5,343 nucleotides of DNA from an uncultured Desulfobacterales bacterium (GTDB taxonomy: Bacteria > Desulfobacterota > Desulfobacteria > Desulfobacterales > JAFDCJ01): assembly GCA_945787595.1 (NCBI GenBank), contig CALZJV010000453.1:1-5343 (forward strand), read 5' to 3'. The notes beneath the pieces are model-generated. The model made no database searches and had not been told where the DNA came from. It saw nothing but the letters and a program-made list of their open reading frames with translations. Each line of letters starts with the position of its first letter. The first letter of the stretch is position 1. Shown one piece after another: positions 1 through 5,343 of this stretch. Made by a program: the position numbers and the translations under genes.

Positions 1-1
1 C

Positions 2-280
2 CAATGCGGTTTAGGAGAATATCAGGCTCGCAAATGGCGCAGTTGGCACCATCACATGGCCATGGTGATGATGGCCATGCTATTTATGCTGGAGCAACGG
101 CTTTTGCATAAAAAGCAGTATCCATTATTAAGTTGTTTTGATATCGTCTTTCTCCTTTCGTTTATTCTTCCGCATAGAGCGATTAATATTCAAGAGCTTA
201 TTCGCCAGCTGGAGGTCAGGCATGAAAGGCGACGCTCAGCCATTGAGTCAGCGTACCGGATCCAACTGCAATCCATGTAA
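2..280 (+). CDS. IS701-like DDE transposase, C-terminal fragment (5' end outside window)
   Basis: The reading frame is open from the left edge, so an ATG at 56 is internal and not the start. The residues before it (EYQARKWRSWHHHM) run straight into a hydrophobic helix (MAMVMMAMLFMLEQRLL), then LLSCFDIVFLLSFILP and a basic, charged tail (RQLEVRHERRRSAIESAYR), ending at a TAA. The W-x-x-W-H-H-H-M-A block followed by a hydrophobic segment and LLSC.DI is what I recognise from the C-terminus of IS701-family transposases (DDE_5 / SRSO17-type), which cut and paste their own insertion sequence. The catalytic DDE residues lie upstream, so whether the gene is intact cannot be judged. About 93 codons are visible. 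The C-terminus looks normal, with no frameshift in this part. The family call is by motif memory; a related IS4-like DDE group is the main alternative. Confidence 0.75.
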   Translation, partial: QCGLGEYQARKWRSWHHHMAMVMMAMLFMLEQRLLHKKQYPLLSCFDIVFLLSFILPHRAINIQELIRQLEVRHERRRSAIESAYRIQLQSM

Positions 281-328
281 GTTAATGTGAATAACTAATG
301 TGACAAAGTAGAAATAAGTAAGATAAGG

Positions 329-364
329 AAAAGGGATCCGACTGCCATCAGATCCCTTTTTTTT
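329..364 (+). terminator. Intrinsic (rho-independent) terminator downstream of the transposase
   Basis: AAAAGGGATC (329-338) and GATCCCTTTT (351-360) form a perfect 10-bp inverted repeat around a 12-nt loop. The right arm runs into eight consecutive T (357-364). The T tract lies on the + strand side, so it best stops transcription coming out of the transposase 48 bp upstream. The opposite strand has only a four-base equivalent, so reverse termination would be weaker. The GC core is short (GGGATC). The hairpin may be part of the insertion sequence or lie just outside it. Confidence 0.75.
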
Positions 365-370
365 AGTGCA

Positions 371-445
371 CGCCAGAAGGGTATTCTCAACGCACAGCCA
401 GTATAATAAGATTTAATTTTTTACTGTCAATACCCTTCTAAGGCG
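371..445. repeat. Long interrupted inverted repeat (possible IS-end or MITE-like structure)
   Basis: AGAAGGGTATT (375-385) is matched exactly by its reverse complement AATACCCTTCT (429-439). The arms extend outward by CGCC (371-374) pairing with GGCG (442-445) if AA at 440-441 is bulged. This gives about 15 paired bases around a 43-nt AT-rich centre. No T tract follows, so it does not read as a terminator. It starts six bases after the terminator T run. It may be terminal repeats of a small palindromic element, remnants of the insertion sequence border, or a structured RNA. The sequence alone does not decide this. Confidence 0.6.
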
Positions 446-451
446 CTTAGA

Positions 452-480
452 GCGGTATTTTTTTTTGCAGAAAATACGGC
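452..480. repeat. Short imperfect hairpin with T-rich loop
   Basis: GCGGTATTTT (452-461) and AAAATACGGC (471-480) are complementary with one mismatch in ten, around a 9-nt loop (TTTTTGCAG). The run of ten T (458-467) lies inside the left arm and loop rather than after the stem, so it is a poor intrinsic terminator on the + strand. It lies only a few bases from the 371-445 structure. Function unknown. Confidence 0.4.
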
Positions 481-607
481 CGTGTTGTTGTTTAATCGTC
501 CAATGGAAACGGTGAACAGACGCCTTTGCGATTTGCTCGAGCTTTTATCCATAACCATCGAGTCCATTAGACCCGAACGGAAATTTCCATAGCAGTACAA
601 ATTTTTT
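481..607 (+). other. Leader region before the sensor kinase, no recognisable element
   Basis: This is the remainder of the transposase-to-kinase gap. I see no gene, no RNA gene and no convincing sigma-70 or sigma-54 promoter. A loose pair, TTGCGA (526-531) and CATAAC (550-555) with 18-bp spacing, matches the sigma-70 boxes only four of six each and is not called. The kinase promoter is expected here or in the hairpin region just upstream, because the terminator at 329-364 should isolate the kinase from the insertion sequence. Confidence 0.4.
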
Positions 608-614
608 GAGAAAG
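608..614 (+). promoter_or_regulatory. Ribosome binding site deciding the kinase start
   Basis: GAGAAAG sits 6 nt before the ATG at 621 and is the only purine-rich Shine-Dalgarno-like stretch nearby. A possible TTG start in the same frame at 606 would overlap this site and has only an A/T-rich, non-Shine-Dalgarno sequence before it. The site therefore favours 621 over 606. The match to AGGAGG is moderate. Confidence 0.5.
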
Positions 615-620
615 ACGGCT

Positions 621-3611
621 ATGAATAAAATGCTGCCTACTTTCGCATGGATTTCCCTCACCGCGATTTCTTTGTTCTTGCTTATCTCAAGCTTTCAAAT
701 CATCAATATCGACTCGCCTGAAGCTAAAAACGGCGTTTTAGATCTCCACCAGTGGAATTTCGATCAAGATGGTCCAGTGGAATTGACAGGAGAGTGGGAA
801 TTTTACTGGTCGGCCCACTTGGCCCCTGAAGATTTTGCGGATTCTGCAAAGCCGCAGACAACAGGCCTGATTAAAATGCCGTCCGTATGGAACGGCTATG
901 CGGTAGCCGGTAAAAAGCTTACCGGCGACGGTTTTGCTACGCTTCGTCTCAAAGTGATCCTTGGTGATGGGCCTAATTCCATGGCACTTAAAATCATGGA
1001 ATTAATGACGGCCTGCACGGTGTACGTCAATGGAAAAACCGTCGCTACCGTCGGATACCCCGGCCGCGACAAGCAGAGCAGCATCCCCGACTGGCGCCCT
1101 CTTGTCCTTGATTTTGATACCACCGCAAACCCCCTGGAAGTGATCCTTCACATATCCAATTTTCACCACAGAGAAGGAGGCATCGACCGGCCCATTTTAC
1201 TGGGCGAGGAATCCCAGATACGTGAAATCGTCGTTAAAAAAAGAGGCTTCGAGCTGTTTCTGGTGGGAAGCCTTTTCATTATGGGGCTGTACCATATCGG
1301 GCTTTGGACTCTCAGAAGAAAAGACCGCTCAACGGTGATCTTTGGTATATTTTGTTTCAATCTGACCCTTTACGCACTGTTCACCGGTGAAATGCACTTC
1401 GTCCATCTGTTTCCGAATGCCTCCTGGCAGCTTGTTATGAAGCTGATATATTCTAGCTTTTATATCGGCGTGCCGCTGTTTTTCATGTTTATTTACTCTC
1501 TGTATCCTCAAGAAACCAATATGCGCTACGTCCGGATCGTCCAGCTGCTGTGTATCCTTTTTACCGCCCTGCTGGTTTTTTCCCCGACAAAAGTATTCCT
1601 GCCGACAGTGCGCATCTATCACCTGATATGCCTGGCCCAGGGATTTTATATCACTTATGTGCTGATATCGGCCTACCGGCGTAGACGCGAAGGCGTGGGC
1701 ATGTTTTTTTTGGGCTTCACGGTGCTTTTTGCCACAGTGATAAACGACATCCTTCACAGCAATCGTCTGATTGTAACCACAGAACTGGCACCATTCGGCC
1801 TATTTGTGTTCTTATTTTCCCAGGCGTTTTTGCTCTCGCAGCGTTTTTCCGGGGCATTTAGTACCGTCGAACGTCAACGCGAGGTACTATCGCAAACGAA
1901 CCGGGCCTACAGACAGGAGATTGTAGAACACAAGAAAGCCCAGTCCGAGCTCGTGATGGTTCAAAGCAGACTGGAAGAGCTGGTGGCGGAACGTACCCAT
2001 GAGCTGGAGGGCAACAACTGCAGGCTCGAAGATGAAATCGAAGAGCATCGCACAACAGAAAAAGCGTTGCGACAAAGTGAGCAGCGCTACCGCACGATTT
2101 TCGAAAATATCCTGGATACCTATTTCAGGATTGCGGCTGATGGTATCATTACTGAAATCAGTCCGTCAGGGGCCCGGCTGTTAGGCTATGACAGCACAGA
2201 TGAATTGAACGGCAAGGATTTTGTCCGGGAATTGTGTTCCGATGTGGAAGAAGGCCAAAATTTTCAGGCTGAGCTCATGGAACACGGCCGTGTGGCTCAT
2301 TTTGAAATGAGACTCAAACGCCGCGACGGCGCAACAGTTTTCGTTGAGGTCATGGCTCATATTATTTTCGACGAGTCGGGCCGGTCGGTCGGATCGGAAG
2401 GAATGATCCGTGATATCATTGAACGCAAAAAATCCTGGGAGGAGCAGCGGCAGCTAGAAGATCAGCTCGTCCGTGCCCGTAAAATGGAAGCCCTGGGGCT
2501 GCTTGCCGGCGGCGTTGCCCACGATTTAAACAATGTGCTTTCAGGAGTCGTAGCTTATCCTGAACTTCTGCTCCTTGATCTTCCGCAGGACAGTTCATTG
2601 AAAGAGCCGCTCAAGGCCATCCAATCCTCCGGACAGAGGGCCGCGGCCATTGTCCAGGATTTGCTGACCCTGGCTCAAAGGGGTGTCCTTCAAACCGAGG
2701 TGCTTAACATCAACAGTGTCCTTTCGGAATACATGATGTCACTGGAATACCAGAAATTTAAGCAGGACTACCCTTCGGTGGATATGGAGGTCAATTTGGC
2801 GCATGACCTCATGAATGTTCGTGGATCCCAGATTTACCTTTGCAAATCGGCGGCGAACCTCATCGCCAATGCGGCGGAGGCCCAGCCGAGCGGAGGAAAA
2901 ATCCTTGTTTCGACGAGAAACCGCTACGTCGACCAACCGATAAGTGGCTACGATACCATCAACGAAGGCGACTACGCCGTGCTCAAAGTGCAAGACTTTG
3001 GTGCCGGCATTTCATCTGAGGAAATGGAGCGCATTTTCGAGCCCTTTTACACAAAAAAGGCTATGGGCCGGAGCGGAACCGGTCTCGGCATGGCGTTGGT
3101 TTGGGGAACCATCCAGGATCACAACGGCTACATTCACCTCAATAGCACACCGGGTGTCGGCACCACCTTCGAGCTTTACTTGCCAATTACCCGCGAAGAG
3201 GTCCGGGATGATGTCGAACCTATCAATATCGACGCGTGTCTGGCCAACGGTGAAAAAGTTTTAGTTGTAGATGATATTAACTATCAACGTGAAATCGCCT
3301 CTTGTATGCTGCAAAAACTTGGTTATGTTACTGATGCGGTTGCCAGTGGTGAAGAAGCCGTGGAATACATACAAAATAATGAGGTCGATCTGATCGTATT
3401 GGATATGATAATGGATCCGGGGATTGACGGCCTGGAGACTTACAGGCGTATAAAAAAATTACGGCCGGACCAAAAGGCGATCATCGCCAGCGGATTTTCA
3501 GAAGGCATACGTGTCAAGAAGGCGCAGGAATTAGGGGCCGGAGCTTATGTCAAGAAACCTTACACAATTGAGAAGATCGCCCAGGCGTTACAGGATGAGT
3601 TGAACAATTGA
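621..3611 (+). CDS. 7TMR-DISM membrane hybrid sensor histidine kinase with PAS and receiver domains
   Basis: This is a complete 996-residue membrane kinase that autophosphorylates on histidine and passes the phosphate to its own receiver aspartate. Numbering is from ATG 621. Residues 6-26 form an N-terminal membrane anchor. Residues 40-200 resemble the 7TMR-DISM extracytoplasmic beta-sandwich (ELTGEWEFYW), which in this family may bind a carbohydrate-like or other small ligand. Seven hydrophobic segments follow (about 211-231, 238-256, 269-295, 303-321, 332-352, 359-378, 389-407). Then come a coiled coil (415-485) and a PAS domain (486-604). The H-box GGVAHDLNNVL holds His634. The ATPase domain shows the N-box NLIANAAEA (Asn750), DFGAGI, FEPFYTKK and GTGLGMA. 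The receiver has the acidic pair Asp884/Asp885, phospho-acceptor Asp928, Ser957 and Lys979. All key residues are present, so it should be active. No HPt domain or output regulator lies in the window, so its target is unknown. An in-frame TTG at 606 would add five residues but has no Shine-Dalgarno. The ligand is not predictable. Confidence 0.93.
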   Translation: MNKMLPTFAWISLTAISLFLLISSFQIINIDSPEAKNGVLDLHQWNFDQDGPVELTGEWEFYWSAHLAPEDFADSAKPQTTGLIKMPSVWNGYAVAGKKLTGDGFATLRLKVILGDGPNSMALKIMELMTACTVYVNGKTVATVGYPGRDKQSSIPDWRPLVLDFDTTANPLEVILHISNFHHREGGIDRPILLGEESQIREIVVKKRGFELFLVGSLFIMGLYHIGLWTLRRKDRSTVIFGIFCFNLTLYALFTGEMHFVHLFPNASWQLVMKLIYSSFYIGVPLFFMFIYSLYPQETNMRYVRIVQLLCILFTALLVFSPTKVFLPTVRIYHLICLAQGFYITYVLISAYRRRREGVGMFFLGFTVLFATVINDILHSNRLIVTTELAPFGLFVFLFSQAFLLSQRFSGAFSTVERQREVLSQTNRAYRQEIVEHKKAQSELVMVQSRLEELVAERTHELEGNNCRLEDEIEEHRTTEKALRQSEQRYRTIFENILDTYFRIAADGIITEISPSGARLLGYDSTDELNGKDFVRELCSDVEEGQNFQAELMEHGRVAHFEMRLKRRDGATVFVEVMAHIIFDESGRSVGSEGMIRDIIERKKSWEEQRQLEDQLVRARKMEALGLLAGGVAHDLNNVLSGVVAYPELLLLDLPQDSSLKEPLKAIQSSGQRAAAIVQDLLTLAQRGVLQTEVLNINSVLSEYMMSLEYQKFKQDYPSVDMEVNLAHDLMNVRGSQIYLCKSAANLIANAAEAQPSGGKILVSTRNRYVDQPISGYDTINEGDYAVLKVQDFGAGISSEEMERIFEPFYTKKAMGRSGTGLGMALVWGTIQDHNGYIHLNSTPGVGTTFELYLPITREEVRDDVEPINIDACLANGEKVLVVDDINYQREIASCMLQKLGYVTDAVASGEEAVEYIQNNEVDLIVLDMIMDPGIDGLETYRRIKKLRPDQKAIIASGFSEGIRVKKAQELGAGAYVKKPYTIEKIAQALQDELNN

Positions 3612-3834
3612 ATATCTGTGTTTTCTTAAATCGCAATTAATAAATCCTTGGCAAAACCAATGCAAATGGTTATGCTTTAACGCTGACAAAATATATCGAC
3701 GTGGTCTCAAGGTTGAAAAACCCAGACAGCTCGTATCAAGAGGATCGTGCCTTCATCTGGTTTTGAATCCATTTCACTCAATGTGGTATGACGGGTATGC
3801 CAGATTTTGATTAATATTGGGAGCAGTATCCAGC
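3612..3834. other. Intergenic region after the kinase, no convincing gene
   Basis: No strong terminator hairpin follows the kinase stop. One frame stays open from 3644 to a TGA at 3764-3766 (40 codons, containing TLTKYIDVVSRLKNPDSSYQ). It has no ATG, GTG or TTG at its beginning and no ribosome binding site, and I do not recognise it. It reads like protein, so a decayed gene remnant is possible but not called. Nothing else is recognised here. Confidence 0.4.
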
Positions 3835-3840
3835 GGTTGT

Positions 3841-3885
3841 AACCTCTGAACCCAGAACCTCTGAACCTAGAACCTCTGAACCTAG
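3841..3885. repeat. Tandem repeat, three 15-bp units of AACCTCTGAACCYAG
   Basis: Three head-to-tail copies stand at 3841-3855, 3856-3870 and 3871-3885. Copies two and three are identical, and copy one differs by one base (CCCAG for CCTAG). Each unit is itself a near-duplication (AACCTCTG + AACCYAG), so AACCY recurs every 7-8 bp from 3841 to 3879, with one more AACCT at 3891. The array is bracketed by GGTTGTAACC (3835-3844) and GGTTATAACC (3885-3894), which are nearly identical. I recall similar AACCT-type stretches in intergenic DNA of Desulfobacterota, but I cannot search for them. Function unknown. Confidence 0.9.
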
Positions 3886-3894
3886 GTTATAACC
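3879..3894. repeat. Two overlapping 10-bp palindromes
   Basis: AACCTAGGTT (3879-3888) and GGTTATAACC (3885-3894) are each perfect palindromes and share GGTT. The first arises where the last 15-bp unit ends (AACCTAG) and GTT follows. They lie 47-62 bp before the synthetase start, a position where a dimeric regulator could bind. They may equally be a by-product of the repeat sequence. Confidence 0.6.
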
Positions 3895-3897
3895 TTT

Positions 3898-3921
3898 GTG
3901 GCTTAGTGCCTTAGTGGCAAA
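3898..3921. repeat. Short 8-bp tandem repeat, GTGSCTTA type
   Basis: GTGGCTTA (3898-3905), GTGCCTTA (3906-3913) and GTGGCAAA (3914-3921) are three consecutive 8-bp units. Unit two differs from unit one by one base, and unit three keeps GTGGC. The array follows the AACCT array within a few bases and ends 19 bp before the synthetase ATG. The two arrays together look like one composite intergenic repeat. Confidence 0.65.
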
Positions 3922-3940
3922 ATTACTAAAGTTACTTCAG

Positions 3941-5343
3941 ATGGGGATTCACGCGTTGCATCAAGATCCGCAAAATAGCAAAAAAACAGCATTAAATGAC
4001 AGGGAAGCCAAGCGGCTTCTCAAGAAATTCGATATTGCCATGGTGCCCGAACGATTTGTTGGCCGGCAATCGGAAGTGGTTGCCGCCGCCCGCAAAATCG
4101 GCTTTCCGGTGGTGCTGAAAGGCACAGGTCCAAATCTGCTGCATAAAACCGACCGGGGCCTGGTACACCTCAATTTGTTGGATGCCAAGGCTATTGAAAA
4201 AGCAGTTCAGGAAATCGCCACCGAAGCAACAGAAGAACTCGAAGGGTTTTTAATTCAACCGCACATCAAGGGGCGGCGAGAATTTGTGGCCGGTCTGTTT
4301 CAGGATGATCAATTTGGTCCGGTGATCATGTTCGGCGTCGGGGGCGTGTTTACCGAAGCTTTTTCGGATGTCGCTTTCCGCTTGGCGCCGCTGACCGCAG
4401 CCGATGCAGCCGAGATGCTTGAAGAGATCCGGGGCAACGCACTGCTGGGTAATTTCAGAGGGGAAAAGGCGGCTGATCGCGATGGGTTGATTCAAACATT
4501 GTTGGGATTGTCTTGTATCGGCGCGCAGCATCCGGAAATTTCAGAAATCGATTTAAACCCCCTGCTTATTACGGCCCAGGGACAGGTGCAGGCGGTGGAT
4601 GCGTTGGTAATGACCGGCGGCCGACCTGCCCCAGCCGAATTGCTGCCGCCAATTTCACCCAATGCCATCGGATCGCTGTTTTATCCCAAAAGTGTCGCCA
4701 TTGTGGGTGCATCCGCTCAATTGGGCAAATGGGGTTATTCATTGCTGACCAATACCATCAGCGGCGGCTTCAAAGGTCACCTTTACCCGGTAAATCCAAA
4801 AGGCGGTACCATCGCCGCCCGCAAGGTTTATCGCTCCGTGGCGGAAATACCGCAGAGAATCGATCTGGCCGTTGTAACCATACCCGCCGGTAAAGTGTTG
4901 GATCTCATCCCTCAATTCAGGGAAAAAGGGATTCGAAACATGCTGTTGATCACTTCCGGTTTCAGTGAAACCGGAGAACACGGCAGGCAACTGGAGAAAG
5001 AGCTGGTTAAAGCCGCCCAGCAGGCGGGGATTTTGGTTTTGGGCCCGAATACCATGGGCATCTGCAATCCTCATAACAATTTATACTGCACGGGTTCTCC
5101 GGTGATGCCCAAACCCGGTTCCACGGCAATGGTCGCGCAATCCGGCAATATGGGAATCCAGCTGCTGGCCTTTGCCGAGCAGCAAGGTATCGGCATCCGG
5201 GCCTTTTGTGGGTCCGGCAACGAAGCCATGATGACCATCGAAGATTATATGGATGGTTTTGAGGTGGATTCCCTGACCCGCACCGTGATTTTGTACATCG
5301 AAAGCGTTAAGAACGGCCGCCGCTTTTTTGAAGGTGCCCGGCG
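3941..5343 (+). CDS. ADP-forming acyl-CoA synthetase (acetate--CoA ligase family), ATP-grasp/CoA-binding fusion, 3' end outside window
   Basis: Enzymes of this family convert acyl-CoA + ADP + phosphate to acid + ATP + CoA, or the reverse, in the cytoplasm. The first 467 residues are visible. Residues 20-225 are the ATP-grasp (beta) half: GFPVVLK (Lys60), then HKTDRGLVHLNL, where His68 matches the position of the beta-subunit phospho-histidine known in archaeal homologues. GPVIMFGVGGVFTEAFSDVAFRLAPL (128-151, written here as a motif) and EIDLNPLL (202-209) follow. Residues 242-370 are a Rossmann CoA-binding domain (YPKSVAIVGAS, LYPVNP, LLITSGFSE, VLGPNTMG). From 395 the succinyl-CoA-ligase-like domain begins (MVAQSGNMG, GSGNEA, YIES). 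The window ends before the catalytic alpha-half histidine. Many relatives have the alpha half first; here the beta half leads. ATG 3941 is chosen because it precedes the conserved N-terminal helix (DREAKRLLKKFDI) and follows an in-frame stop at 3890. It has no clear Shine-Dalgarno. The substrate (acetyl, other acyl or aryl) cannot be told. Confidence 0.9.
   Translation, partial: MGIHALHQDPQNSKKTALNDREAKRLLKKFDIAMVPERFVGRQSEVVAAARKIGFPVVLKGTGPNLLHKTDRGLVHLNLLDAKAIEKAVQEIATEATEELEGFLIQPHIKGRREFVAGLFQDDQFGPVIMFGVGGVFTEAFSDVAFRLAPLTAADAAEMLEEIRGNALLGNFRGEKAADRDGLIQTLLGLSCIGAQHPEISEIDLNPLLITAQGQVQAVDALVMTGGRPAPAELLPPISPNAIGSLFYPKSVAIVGASAQLGKWGYSLLTNTISGGFKGHLYPVNPKGGTIAARKVYRSVAEIPQRIDLAVVTIPAGKVLDLIPQFREKGIRNMLLITSGFSETGEHGRQLEKELVKAAQQAGILVLGPNTMGICNPHNNLYCTGSPVMPKPGSTAMVAQSGNMGIQLLAFAEQQGIGIRAFCGSGNEAMMTIEDYMDGFEVDSLTRTVILYIESVKNGRRFFEGAR

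Noticed and set aside
283..303. TAATGTGA direct repeat (283-290 and 296-303) as a target-site duplication
   Set aside because: The two copies are only 13 bp apart just after the transposase stop, so they cannot flank the element; they are likely chance or minor internal repeats.
402..407. Perfect TATAAT -10 box
   Set aside because: No acceptable -35 lies 16-18 bp upstream, and it falls in the AT-rich centre of the inverted repeat, where such a hexamer arises easily.
526..555. Possible sigma-70 promoter TTGCGA / CATAAC before the kinase
   Set aside because: Each box matches only four of six consensus bases with 18-bp spacing, a match expected by chance in a stretch this long.
1329..1757. 142-codon open frame on the minus strand
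   Set aside because: It lies wholly opposite the seven-membrane-segment region of the kinase, has no recognisable domain, and its His/Lys/Gln-rich make-up is what antisense of hydrophobic codons gives.
3841..3921. CRISPR array
   Set aside because: The units are 15 bp and 8 bp, directly tandem with no spacers between them, and no cas gene is present.
4250..4531. 93-codon open frame on the minus strand
   Set aside because: It is antisense to the conserved ATP-grasp domain of the synthetase, whose motifs continue without interruption on the + strand.
4513..4893. 126-codon open frame on the plus strand
   Set aside because: It is an out-of-frame reading of the synthetase, rich in Arg and Gly with no domain, while the real frame carries EIDLNPLL and the CoA-binding motifs.
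4739..5074. 111-codon open frame on the minus strand
   Set aside because: It is antisense to the CoA-binding domain of the synthetase and has no recognisable motif.

Overview
The window looks like bacterial chromosome from a Desulfobacterota-type organism (sulfate-reducing, Desulfobacterales-like). This is an inference. It rests on the hybrid kinase, whose H-box (GGVAHDLNNVL) and receiver motif (LDMIMDPGIDGLETY) resemble those common in that group, on an ADP-forming acyl-CoA synthetase, and on short AACCT / GTGSCTTA intergenic repeats. No rRNA, tRNA or CRISPR array is present.

Layout, left to right, with all genes on the + strand. (1) 1-280 is the C-terminal end of an IS701-like DDE transposase that enters from outside the window. 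(2) 281-620 is a non-coding stretch of about 340 bp. It holds a strong intrinsic-terminator hairpin (329-364), a long interrupted inverted repeat (371-445) and a smaller hairpin (452-480). The insertion sequence probably ends somewhere in this stretch, but its exact border cannot be read. (3) 621-3611 is a complete membrane-bound hybrid sensor kinase. It has a 7TMR-DISM type sensor module, a coiled coil, a PAS domain, HisKA and HATPase domains, and a C-terminal receiver. (4) 3612-3940 is a non-coding stretch of about 330 bp. It ends in two short tandem-repeat arrays and overlapping palindromes that run almost to the next start codon. (5) 3941 to the right edge is the first 467 codons of an ADP-forming acyl-CoA synthetase with its ATP-grasp half first and its CoA-binding half second. 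It is cut by the window edge.

The kinase and the synthetase lie in the same direction but are 329 bp apart, with repeats between them. They are therefore probably separate transcription units, and a functional link is only a possibility. The kinase presumably senses an extracytoplasmic ligand or membrane state and passes phosphate through its own receiver to a partner not seen here. The synthetase would interconvert an acyl-CoA plus ADP and phosphate with a free acid plus ATP. I found no convincing undescribed system. The most interesting points are the repeat arrays next to the synthetase start, the inverted repeats beside the transposase, and the ATP-grasp-first domain order.
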